Under the pieces are notes generated by a model, which saw only the letters and a program-made list of their open reading frames with translations, was not told the origin of the DNA and searched no databases. Of a DNA stretch of 64,000 bases, positions 57,386 through 64,000 are shown one piece after another (position 1 is the stretch's first letter; the number at the start of each line of letters is the position of its first letter). Origin of the DNA: Bacteroidaceae bacterium (GTDB lineage Bacteria; Bacteroidota; Bacteroidia; Bacteroidales; Bacteroidaceae); NCBI GenBank assembly GCA_017650105.1, contig JAGCFO010000006.1, positions 1 through 64,000 on the forward strand. Direction: 5' to 3'. Both the position numbers and the translations under genes were made by a program.

Positions 57386-58027
57386 ATGTCAAGACTCGGC
57401 GATTTATACAAGGCAATGGAAACATTGCGAAAAGAAGGCCTCTCTCTGAATGAGGATTTGGAAAGGCAAGTGAGTGAACTGGAAGAAGAAATTATCAAGA
57501 AAGAGATTCTTCCTGTGGTAACGGAAACCATTGAACCTGCATTAAAGCAGGTGAAACGAGAATTGGTTCTGGTAGTTGACTATCATCCGGGTATGCCTAT
57601 AAGCGTATCATTGTCTCGTAAGACAAATATCACGCAATTGATAGACGCTAAACGACTGGAAGCTGATCCAGAGGTAGAGCACAAAGAGTTTGGGCCAAGG
57701 AAGAATAAAAGAACACAGATAGCCCCTAAGACAGGGCTTTGCATTCGACGGAAAGACGGCTCAATACTACAAGAGCACGATGCAGCCACAACCTTCACAT
57801 CTGCTATCATAGAAGCTGGCTTAATGAGGGTGCGTGAATTGGATGTGCGATTCTGTCGTATCAATGTGGTCTCTACAACCAAAGACAAAAAGTATGGTCA
57901 TGCTCAGCGCGAAGCTGCTCCAGGACTTTATGTTCTCACTCATAGCAGTACCAAAGATAAAAAGAAAATGTTGGATAAAATCAACAAGGCTTTGAACATG
58001 GGTTGGAGAATCGAGATTGTGAGGTGA
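57386..58027 (+). CDS. Unknown protein of the island
   Basis: 213 aa. A coiled N-terminal helix (LYKAMETLRKEGLSLNEDLERQVSELEEEIIKKEI) precedes a globular domain with VLVVDYHPGMPISVSLSRKTNITQLIDAKRLE, TGLCIRRKDGSILQEHDAATTFTSAIIEAG and INVVSTTKDKKYGHAQREAAPGLYVLTHSSTKDKKKML. No family recognised. The short basic C-terminus and its place in a restriction-like locus would fit a DNA-linked role, but this is a guess. Confidence 0.6.
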   Translation: MSRLGDLYKAMETLRKEGLSLNEDLERQVSELEEEIIKKEILPVVTETIEPALKQVKRELVLVVDYHPGMPISVSLSRKTNITQLIDAKRLEADPEVEHKEFGPRKNKRTQIAPKTGLCIRRKDGSILQEHDAATTFTSAIIEAGLMRVRELDVRFCRINVVSTTKDKKYGHAQREAAPGLYVLTHSSTKDKKKMLDKINKALNMGWRIEIVR

Positions 58028-58062
58028 TAACACACGAGCTTCTGGCGAGTTGAAAAACCATT

Positions 58063-58359
58063 ATGTCTTGAACTCTACCAGCAATTCAAAGTTCGGATAA
58101 AGTACTCTATCAATTTGATACAGACAATCACAATATACAGCAACTGGTCCTTGCTATTGGAGTACAGCACAAGTCTGTAAAAGAAAAAATGGAGGCCTTA
58201 TCATTGAAAGGACGTGATAACTTCCTGATAGTGTATCTCAACCCTGCTATTGAAGAGCAATATGTCCGTCTTTTGTATCCTAACTCACCCCGGCATCCAA
58301 GACAAAAATATCTTTTGACGGTTAAAGGTATAGCACTCTACAACAAGCTTTCACCATAA
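58063..58359 (+). pseudogene. Broken winged-helix fragment (C-terminus of a Fic- or AlbA-type protein)
   Basis: An in-frame ATG-TCT is followed at once by a TGA, after which 95 codons stay open to TAA. The translation includes NIQQLVLAIGVQHKSVKEKMEAL, RDNFLIVYLNPAIEEQYV, YPNSPRHPRQKYLLTVKGIALYNKL. This resembles the winged-helix tail seen at the end of many Fic-family and AlbA/RNA-binding-helicase proteins (PALEEGLI...PNSPRQKYRLT pattern). No start codon is available after the stop. Likely the remains of a longer gene at the right edge of the island. Confidence 0.6.
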
Positions 58360-58450
58360 GGAAAAAGTGGTAAAAAACGATTTGCGAACATCGAAAGCAA
58401 ACGCCTTATTATCTGCTCTTTATAAGGGTTCCTAAAATACAAAAATTATT

Positions 58451-58520
58451 GTTTAACAATAAATTTTTATTGTTAAACTCTACGGATTTATTGTTAAACA
58501 ATAATTTCTCAAAGTTTAAC
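58451..58520. repeat. GTTWAAC array at exact 21-bp pitch
   Basis: GTTTAAC (58451), GTTAAAC (58472), GTTAAAC (58493) and GTTTAAC (58514) are each exactly 21 bp apart. The first three are preceded by T(A/T)TATT-like sequence, and continuations alternate AATAA, TCTA, AATAA, TCTA. TTATTGTTTAACAATAA and its reverse complement flank the first and third. In the 201-bp gene-free gap between the island and the SpoU gene. Confidence 0.85.
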
Positions 58521-58560
58521 TCTAATGAAGAGGGCTTTTTTCTATCAGATTGTTTTCCTT

Positions 58561-59100
58561 TTATTCGCCGTTCAGCAGCAGTTGGCGAGCGAACTCCCAG
58601 ATGACGATGCCTGCCGTAACGGAAACGTTTAGCGAGTGTTTGGTGCCGAACTGAGGCAGCTCGAGGCAGCCATCGGAGGCGTCTACAACTGCCTGCTCCA
58701 CGCCGAAAACCTCGTGCCCCAGCACGATAGCGTATTTGCCTTCGGGCGCCAAGCGGAGCTCTTGCAGAGGAGTGCTGCCGTGTGCCTGCTCAACAGAATA
58801 GACCGTGTATCCTTCCAAATGAAGATTCTCAATTGCCGTGAGGGTATCGTCGAAATGCTCCCAGTTGACAGCATCCTCCGCGCCGAGCGCCGTCTTATGT
58901 ATCTCGGCAGAAGGAGGGCAGGCCGTCATTCCGCAAAGAAGGATGCGCTCCACGCGATAAGCATCCGACGTGCGGAAAACAGCCCCCACGTTGTGGAAGC
59001 TGCGCACGTTGTCGAGCACTACCGTGAGCGACATCTTCTGCGCCTTGCGGAACTGCTCGGTGCTGAGCCTGTTCATCTCGGTTATCTTCGTCTTCTGCAT
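58561..59100 (-). CDS. SpoU/TrmH-family RNA 2'-O-methyltransferase
   Basis: 179 aa SPOUT enzyme. LTVVLDNVRSFHNVGAVFRTSDAYRVERILLCG at the N-terminus, the SAM knot loop with ALVLGHEVFGVEQ-like KYAIVLGHEVFGVEQAVVDASD, and LPQFGTKHSLNVSVTAGIVIWEF at the C-terminus. Methylates a ribose in tRNA or rRNA; the target is not readable. Single gene, first core gene right of the island. Confidence 0.92.
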   Translation of the reverse strand: MQKTKITEMNRLSTEQFRKAQKMSLTVVLDNVRSFHNVGAVFRTSDAYRVERILLCGMTACPPSAEIHKTALGAEDAVNWEHFDDTLTAIENLHLEGYTVYSVEQAHGSTPLQELRLAPEGKYAIVLGHEVFGVEQAVVDASDGCLELPQFGTKHSLNVSVTAGIVIWEFARQLLLNGE

Positions 59101-59128
59101 CGGTTGAAGGATGTTTTCAAATTATTCT

Positions 59129-59194
59129 TTCTTCAGCGCGCGATATGTGTTCTCCAAAAAATTTTTTTTTCTTTGTCGAAAAAATTTTTCTCAC
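59129..59194. repeat. 21-bp-pitch TTCTTC/TTCTCC array (site 7)
   Basis: Cores at 59129 (TTCTTC) and 59150 (TTCTCC) are exactly 21 bp apart, with spacer AGCGCGCGATAT. Decayed units follow near 59173 and 59188 with A/T-block spacers. Between the SpoU start and the CstA stop. Confidence 0.7.
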
Positions 59195-59275
59195 AAAGTG
59201 AATGCTCCAAAAAACGCGAAATGCGGTTTTTCGGCAGGAAATTCTGCCAGATTCTCTGCTCTGCGGGAGAAGGTG

Positions 59276-60742
59276 CTATCTCTTCTTCTTGCGCGAAACA
59301 AGGAGGTAGAATATCATCAAGCTCACTACGAAAAGCCCTATGCCCAGATAGGGAATCGTGGTTGCCGGCAGACGGAAGCCCGTGCTGTCTGTGAGGATAA
59401 ACGTGAGCGTCACCGACGTCATGAAGCATGCCGGGATGAGGGTGAGAAGGTACCACACGCCCTTGCGCTCTTTGGAGAGCCAGGCAGTCAGAGTCCAAAG
59501 CGTAAACACGGCAAGCGTCTGGTTGGCCCATCCGAAATAGCGCCAGATGACGTTGAAGCCCTGCGAATCGGAAATGTTGAACCAGATGAGCAGCGCTGCT
59601 GCTATGAAGATGGGCAAGCTGATGACGATACGGTTGCGCCAAGGTTTCTGATCGAGCTTGAAGGCATCGGCAACGATGAGTCGCGCGCTACGCAGCGAGG
59701 TGTCGCCGCTCGTGATAGGTGCTGCCACAACGCCAAGTATAGCCAGCACGCCTCCGAATACTCCCAGCCACTTCTTCGACACAAGCGTCACTACGGCAGG
59801 AGCAGCTGTCGTCATATCGCCTCCTACCTCTGCCGCACCTCCGTCGAAGAAGAAATACGAGGCAACGGTAGCCCACACGAGGGCGACAAGTCCTTCGGTA
59901 ATCATCGAGCCGTAGAACACAGGGCGCCCCAGCTTCTCATTCTTCAGACAACGCGCCATCAGCGGGCTCTGCGTAGCGTGGAAACCGCTTATGGCTCCAC
60001 ACGCAACGGTGATGAACAGGCACGGGAAGATACTCTGCCCTTTCACTCCTACGGAAGGCGCGCGATTGCCCAGACCTTGCCAGAACTCGGGCAGCGAAGG
60101 CCATTTCACAAGCAGGCACACAAGCAGCGCCACAGCCATAAACAACAGCGCAAACGCAAACACAGGGTAGATCTTGCCGATAATCTTGTCGATAGGAAGG
60201 AACGTTGCTATCACATAGTAGACAAACACAACAACTACCCAAATCATTGTCGACGACGTGACGTTGCCTGTCATCCCTTCCGTCATCCCTCCGAGGATGA
60301 CAGCTGGGCTATACACGAACACAGCCCCCACAAGGGTGAGCATCAGCACGGTAAAGACAAGCATCACAGCCTTTGTGCGACGTCCCAGATACTCGCCCAC
60401 CAGAACCGGCAGCCCAGCTCCGTCGTGCCGCATCGAAAGCATGCCCGACAGATAGTCGTGCACGGCTCCCGCAAAGATGCAGCCGAACACTATCCACAGA
60501 TAGCACGAGGGGCCGAACTTTGCCCCCATGATGGCGCCGAAAATGGGCCCCGTGCCGGCAATATTCAAAAACTGAATCATAAACACCTTCCACGTGGGCA
60601 TAGGAATGTAGTCCATTCCATCGTTGTGCGTAACAGCGGGCGTGGGCTTGTTCCTGTCGGGCGCAACAACTTTCTCTACCAGGCGGCTATAAACGAAATA
60701 GCCTAACAGCAAGGCAACTACGCTTATGAGAAACGAGTACAT
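59276..60742 (-). CDS. Carbon starvation protein CstA family (short form)
   Basis: 488 aa, about 14 membrane segments. Shows VAPDRNKPTPAVTHNDGMDYIP, FLNIAGTGPIFGAIMGAKFGPSCYLWI, GAVHDYLSGMLSMRHDGAGLPVLVGEYLG and SGFHATQSPLMARC. The family takes up pyruvate or peptides under carbon limitation in enterobacteria. The E. coli protein is about 700 aa, and the Bacteroidota form is usually shorter, as here. Lies next to the lactate/malate-type dehydrogenase (32-bp gap), which fits pyruvate metabolism. Confidence 0.9.
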   Translation of the reverse strand: MYSFLISVVALLLGYFVYSRLVEKVVAPDRNKPTPAVTHNDGMDYIPMPTWKVFMIQFLNIAGTGPIFGAIMGAKFGPSCYLWIVFGCIFAGAVHDYLSGMLSMRHDGAGLPVLVGEYLGRRTKAVMLVFTVLMLTLVGAVFVYSPAVILGGMTEGMTGNVTSSTMIWVVVVFVYYVIATFLPIDKIIGKIYPVFAFALLFMAVALLVCLLVKWPSLPEFWQGLGNRAPSVGVKGQSIFPCLFITVACGAISGFHATQSPLMARCLKNEKLGRPVFYGSMITEGLVALVWATVASYFFFDGGAAEVGGDMTTAAPAVVTLVSKKWLGVFGGVLAILGVVAAPITSGDTSLRSARLIVADAFKLDQKPWRNRIVISLPIFIAAALLIWFNISDSQGFNVIWRYFGWANQTLAVFTLWTLTAWLSKERKGVWYLLTLIPACFMTSVTLTFILTDSTGFRLPATTIPYLGIGLFVVSLMIFYLLVSRKKKR

Positions 60743-60774
60743 TTTATCTTATCTTTTTGATTGACTGAGTGGGA

Positions 60775-61758
60775 TTATACAAACTTCGTCGCTTCGGCAT
60801 CCTGCGCCTTGATGACATCAACCGTATGCCTGAACTGCTCCATCTCCTCGGGCGTGAGGTGCAGGTCGATGATTTCCCTCACTCCGTCGCTGTCGATGAT
60901 TGCCGGCACGCTGGTAAACACGTCGGAGAAGCCGAAATGTCCGTCGAGATTGGTGCAAACGGGGATGACGCGATTCTCGTTGAAGAGGATGGCGCGCGCA
61001 ATAGCAATCGCTGCCGACGCTATGCCGCAACTGGTGTAGCCTTTCAGGTTAACCACCTGAGGCCCAGCGCTGTGCACACGCTCTTGTATGTCATCGTAAG
61101 TGACATTGACAAACAGCTGGGGGTTGTCGGCCTTTATCTGCTCCATCGATTTGCCTCCCACGCTGGCTATGCTCCAGGGAACGAACTGCGAAGGCCCATG
61201 CTCGCCTATCACGTAGGCGTTGATGTTGTGCGGGTCGACGCTCATCAGCTCTCCCAGGAAGAGCTTGAGGCGTGCCGAGTCGAGCGCCGTGCCTGTGCCT
61301 ATCACCTGATTGGAGGGAAGGCCTGAGAGTTTCCAGATAAGGCGCGTGATGGTGTCGAGAGGATTGGTGACGGAGACGATGTATCCGTCGAAACCGCTGT
61401 CCATCAGGTTTTTCACCACAGGCTTAATCATCTTGCATGCTGCTTCCAGCGAAGACGAGCGCACCACAAGGCCTCTCTCGTCTTTCTTGAGCGACGCCTG
61501 CGAGGTGCCCAGCGTGAAAATGGCGATGTCGGCATCTCCGCAGTCGGAGTAGTCGCCCGCATACACTTTCATGTTGCGGCTCATATTCTCGATGCTGTGC
61601 CGCAGGTCCATCGCTTCGCCCTGCGCCTTTGCCTCGTTGTAGCGGTCGACGAGCACCAGCTCGTCGCAAATGCCTTGATTGATAAGGCCGTAGCAGACCG
61701 AAGAGCCCACCTGACCTATTCCTATCACGGCAATCTTGTGCGTATGTTTTAGTGGCAT
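60775..61758 (-). CDS. L-lactate dehydrogenase-like NAD-dependent dehydrogenase
   Basis: 327 aa from the ATG at 61758; an upstream extension to 61827 overlaps the promoter. The Rossmann motif is VIGIGQVGSSVCYGL. SVTNPLDTITRLIWKLSG, VIGTGTALDSARLKLFLGE and YVIGEHGPSQFVPWS are typical of LDH. The specificity loop has Gln (GTSQASLKKDERG), which suggests lactate over malate, but it is two residues longer than the standard loop. Probably an operon with cstA. Confidence 0.8.
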   Translation of the reverse strand: MPLKHTHKIAVIGIGQVGSSVCYGLINQGICDELVLVDRYNEAKAQGEAMDLRHSIENMSRNMKVYAGDYSDCGDADIAIFTLGTSQASLKKDERGLVVRSSSLEAACKMIKPVVKNLMDSGFDGYIVSVTNPLDTITRLIWKLSGLPSNQVIGTGTALDSARLKLFLGELMSVDPHNINAYVIGEHGPSQFVPWSIASVGGKSMEQIKADNPQLFVNVTYDDIQERVHSAGPQVVNLKGYTSCGIASAAIAIARAILFNENRVIPVCTNLDGHFGFSDVFTSVPAIIDSDGVREIIDLHLTPEEMEQFRHTVDVIKAQDAEATKFV

Positions 61759-61784
61759 ATCGTTAGATTTTTCTCTTTCGGCTC

Positions 61785-61792
61785 CAAAATTA
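61785..61792 (-). promoter_or_regulatory. -7 box TAATTTTG for the dehydrogenase-cstA operon
   Basis: TAATTTTG on the minus strand, 26 bp before the ATG. An inverted repeat GGAGCCTT/AAGGCTCC (61839-61846, 61869-61876) lies upstream; its role is unknown. Confidence 0.45.
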
Positions 61793-61972
61793 CCTATTTT
61801 TCGGCAAATTGTTCGTCTGTTTGGCAAAAAATTAACAGGGAGCCTTTTCTCCTACATTGTGTATACTGAAGGCTCCGCAATCAAAAATCGCCCTTTCCAT
61901 CGGGGAAAACAGTCGAAAAACGAACCTTTTCTGCCCTTCGGCTGACAGAGATTAAGTATGCCGTTTTTTTCT

Positions 61973-62041
61973 TTGCCCAAAAATATTTTTCCCTTCTTCA
62001 AAAAAATTTTTTCCTTCTCCAAAAAAAATTATGAAGAAGGG
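61973..62041. repeat. 21-bp-pitch TTCTTC/TTCTCC array (site 8)
   Basis: Slots at 61973 (TTGCCC, decayed), 61994 (TTCTTC) and 62015 (TTCTCC) are exactly 21 bp apart. The next slot switches to the inverted GAAGAAGG (62033). Spacers are A/T blocks (AAAAAAATTTTTT, AAAAAAAATT). Lies in the 409-bp gap between the dehydrogenase gene and the ECF cassette, which otherwise holds only the inverted repeat at 61839-61876. Confidence 0.8.
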
Positions 62042-62167
62042 AAAATTCAGCATACCTCCTACTGCTGTCAGACGAAGGGCAGAAGAGCACTACTTCGCAG
62101 TAACACCCTCCCTCAAGCTCTAAAAAACTTATCAAAGCCGGCTATTTATTATGCGTTGTTCTTCTTG

Positions 62168-62533
62168 CTACCAAAAAGATTCATCTCTTCGGTTCATCGA
62201 TATGATTCCCAGCGTGGTAGCACAAACGGCAACAAGGAAGAAGAAGACCTCCTTGTAGTTGCGAAGCCAGAGCAACGACTTTTCCCAAAAACCATTTTCA
62301 ATGCGCAAAGGCTGCAAGGGAAAGAGATTAACTAACACTATCGCAAGGATGCCCATCATGATTCCTGCCACGAGAGTTGCCACAAGCGTAAACTTTCTGC
62401 GGCGGTTTTCCTGCTCAACGATGCGCTTGATGCCTTCAACGGCATCGAGCCGCGCATTTGTCTCTATGAGGAAATGCCCTTCGTCGGGCATCTCCGGCTT
62501 GTTTTCACGTAAGTATTCTTCAAAATCTTTCAT
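62168..62533 (-). CDS. Small two-TM protein, probable partner of the ECF sigma factor
   Basis: 121 aa. A cytosolic N-terminal helix (MKDFEEYLRENKPEMPDEGHFLIETNARLDAVEGIKRI in parts: EEYLRENKPEMPDE, NARLDAVEGIKRIV) is followed by two membrane segments (about 50-70 and 92-110). It overlaps the sigma gene stop by 4 bp. Position and topology suggest an anti-sigma factor, though no known anti-sigma domain is recognised. Confidence 0.7.
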   Translation of the reverse strand: MKDFEEYLRENKPEMPDEGHFLIETNARLDAVEGIKRIVEQENRRRKFTLVATLVAGIMMGILAIVLVNLFPLQPLRIENGFWEKSLLWLRNYKEVFFFLVAVCATTLGIISMNRRDESFW

Positions 62534-63006
62534 AAGCGGATGATTTCTTTTAAGTGGTTCCTTCCCACCGAGAGGTAGTATTTCACGGTTCCCGACGATA
62601 TCTGCATGACGGAAGCTATCTCCTTGACCGACAGTTCCTCGAAATAGAAAAGCACTATTGCCGTGCGTTCCTTTTCGGGAATGCGTGCAAGCGCCCTCAG
62701 GAGCTCTTCCTTACGGAAAGCTGACTCCTCCCCATCGTCGGAGACAATTTGCTGAACTTCGTGCGCATCAAGGCTTTCCGTCGGCTCTGGCAGCTTTCTG
62801 ATGTTGTCGACGAAGCAGTTGTAGGCTACCCGGAACAGCCAAGCCTTGAAGTTCCCTACGAAATGCCCCGAAGCCACATAAGCCCTCACGAGAGCCTCCT
62901 GAGCAATATCGTCAGCCAAAACGGCATCCCCGCACAGCGACGTCAGGAACCGCCTCAGCTGCCCCTGACACGCTCTCACTTCGGAGATGAACTGCTCGCG
63001 AGTCAT
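62530..63006 (-). CDS. ECF-type RNA polymerase sigma factor
   Basis: 158 aa. Region 2 is ADDIAQEALVRAYVASGHFVGNFKAWLFRVAYNCFVDNIRK and region 4 is LARIPEKERTAIVLFYFEELSVKEIASVMQISSGTVKYYLSVGRNHLKE (shown in family order). Sits between a DUF6249 gene (3-bp gap) and the two-TM gene (4-bp overlap), one transcription unit. Confidence 0.9.
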   Translation of the reverse strand: MTREQFISEVRACQGQLRRFLTSLCGDAVLADDIAQEALVRAYVASGHFVGNFKAWLFRVAYNCFVDNIRKLPEPTESLDAHEVQQIVSDDGEESAFRKEELLRALARIPEKERTAIVLFYFEELSVKEIASVMQISSGTVKYYLSVGRNHLKEIIRL

Positions 63007-63009
63007 CGG

Positions 63010-63465
63010 TTATTTGTCGTCCTTCAGGCTCTTATCCTCTGCCTCAATCTCCTTTGCAAGCATCTTCTTTCCTACAAAATAAGCGATGAAAAGGCCTATT
63101 CCTACGGCAAAAAGAACACCGCCGGCGAAAATCAACAATAAATAGAGGTCTTCATAAAATTCGTCGTGAATACCATTTACCACAAAAGCAACACACAAGA
63201 TAATAACGCCTAAGAGGGTGGTGACGCAGGCGACAGTAAGCCTGTTCAACATCTTCTCCTTAACAGACAGATTCTGACTGTTGTTCTTGAAGAATTCTGC
63301 ATCTACCTTCGTGCCCGATTCGATAGCTTTCAGCATAACCTCCGTCATGCGGTTCGTCTTGTTTTGCTTTTCGCGGCTTACTAGCCAGACAATCATCACC
63401 GGCAACACAACAAAGATGCCAAGTCCAATAAGAATGTTTTGGACAGAAAATCCATACTCAAACAT
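63010..63465 (-). CDS. DUF6249 membrane protein
   Basis: 151 aa with three or four membrane segments and a cytosolic loop (NKTNRMTEVMLKAIESGTKVDAEFF). DUF6249 proteins are small Bacteroidota membrane proteins encoded next to ECF sigma factors, as here. Function unknown. First gene of the cassette. Confidence 0.78.
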   Translation of the reverse strand: MFEYGFSVQNILIGLGIFVVLPVMIVWLVSREKQNKTNRMTEVMLKAIESGTKVDAEFFKNNSQNLSVKEKMLNRLTVACVTTLLGVIILCVAFVVNGIHDEFYEDLYLLLIFAGGVLFAVGIGLFIAYFVGKKMLAKEIEAEDKSLKDDK

Positions 63466-63862
63466 TTTTTTTCTGTTTTTAAGTTATTACTTTGCTCCCG
63501 TTTGAGAGCGTTTCCATAATAAAAACGCAAAACCAGCCCGAAAGGTTGGAAAAATCCCCTCTTTTTTTCTTTTCCATCATTTTTGAGTGACATGAAAAAT
63601 CTGATAATTTGATTAACTGATTACCTCTTTATCTCGCAGCGCATCGCATCCTTAGTTTAAGAGTTCAAGGGTTATCTGATTATTTGATCATCTGATTAAT
63701 TTGGCATATCTCCGAAGGCATCCCCCCTATCCGTGTTCAAAAACGTGACAATTCAGTTCCAAAAAATGCCGTTTGGAACTCCGAAACTACACTTACGGCA
63801 ACGAAGAACGCCCCCTTTGTCCCGAAAAACAGCAGATGGGAGAGCAAAAAACCCTCTTTTTG

Positions 63863-63942
63863 CAACACGTTGGGACACCTTACCCAACACGTTGGGACAC
63901 CTTGCACAACACGTTGGGACACCTTGCACAACGTGTTGGTGC
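63863..63942. repeat. 22-bp tandem repeat with CCAAC-AC-GTTGG core
   Basis: ACACGTTGGGACACCTT begins at 63865, 63887 and 63909, exactly 22 bp apart and nearly identical. A last unit, AACGTGTTGG, has the core inverted. The core is close to a palindrome (CCAAC/GTTGG). Lies in the 535-bp gene-free right end; the rest of 63466-64000 shows no gene. The Cys/Val-rich peptide it would encode is a by-product. Confidence 0.8.
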
Positions 63943-64000
63943 AACAAAAAAGTCTCTCCATATTCTTCTGTCGAGGCTTCTTTCTATGCGCTTTTTAACA

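Noticed and set aside
63753..63961. Small Cys/Val-rich ORFs on the minus strand
   Set aside because: They read through the 22-bp tandem repeat and have no promoter or domain.

Overview
The window is a piece of a Bacteroidota chromosome, most likely Prevotellaceae (order Bacteroidales). This rests on several things seen directly. There is a BspA-type leucine-rich-repeat surface protein, lipoproteins with LxxC-type lipoboxes, and 2-oxoglutarate:ferredoxin oxidoreductase. There are GH92/GH2 glycosidases carrying discoidin-like tails. Many -7 boxes of the form TAnnTTTG are present, three of them with a TTTG -33 element exactly 19 bp upstream. No rRNA or tRNA gene was found.

Layout. 1-2215: a complex non-coding element, an LRR surface protein and a YbjQ-like protein. 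2300-6250: a duplicated promoter/leader module, an AspT/YidE-type transporter, an outer-membrane barrel protein and uracil phosphoribosyltransferase. 6420-9283: korAB, closed by a clear terminator. 9499-16926: GH92 mannosidase, an alpha/beta hydrolase, a C26-M19 fusion enzyme and two FKBP prolyl isomerases. 17028-28007: sirtuin, Na/Pi symporter, nucleoside kinase, then a plus-strand run of rpoN, purE, ispG, a DUF456 protein, a small barrel protein and priA. 28008-31075: a second complex non-coding element and promoter/leader module, then an exported protein, an ECF sigma factor and a one-TM protein. 31072-46651: K+/H+ antiporter, two small hypotheticals, M16 protease, GH2 beta-galactosidase, Tat-exported phosphoesterase, FabG, CE1-like esterase, DusB and a U32 peptidase. 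46671-58360: an AT-rich accessory island. 58561-63465: SpoU methyltransferase, CstA, an L-lactate dehydrogenase-like enzyme and an ECF sigma cassette with a DUF6249 protein.

The accessory island holds a Fic protein, divergent from an operon-like run: a PLD/SNF2-type helicase, a BRO/DinD-like protein, an Eco57I-class DNA methyltransferase, DUF4145, DUF4393, two unrecognised proteins and a broken winged-helix gene. I read it as a two-subunit restriction or anti-phage system with accessory genes. That is inference.

The most unusual signal lies between genes. Short motifs recur at an exact 21-bp pitch (two helical turns). The main family, TTGTTCTCC/CCTTCTTC with a 12-bp and often self-complementary spacer, forms arrays at eight or nine intergenic sites. 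One array has eight consecutive units with no drift in phase. A different motif, GTTWAAC, occurs four times at exactly 21 bp at the right edge of the island. Two other long intergenic regions (1-250 and 28084-28410) share an ordered set of elements, but one uses GTGAC/GTCAC and the other GTAAC/GTTAC throughout, as if each site set had co-varied with its own binding protein.
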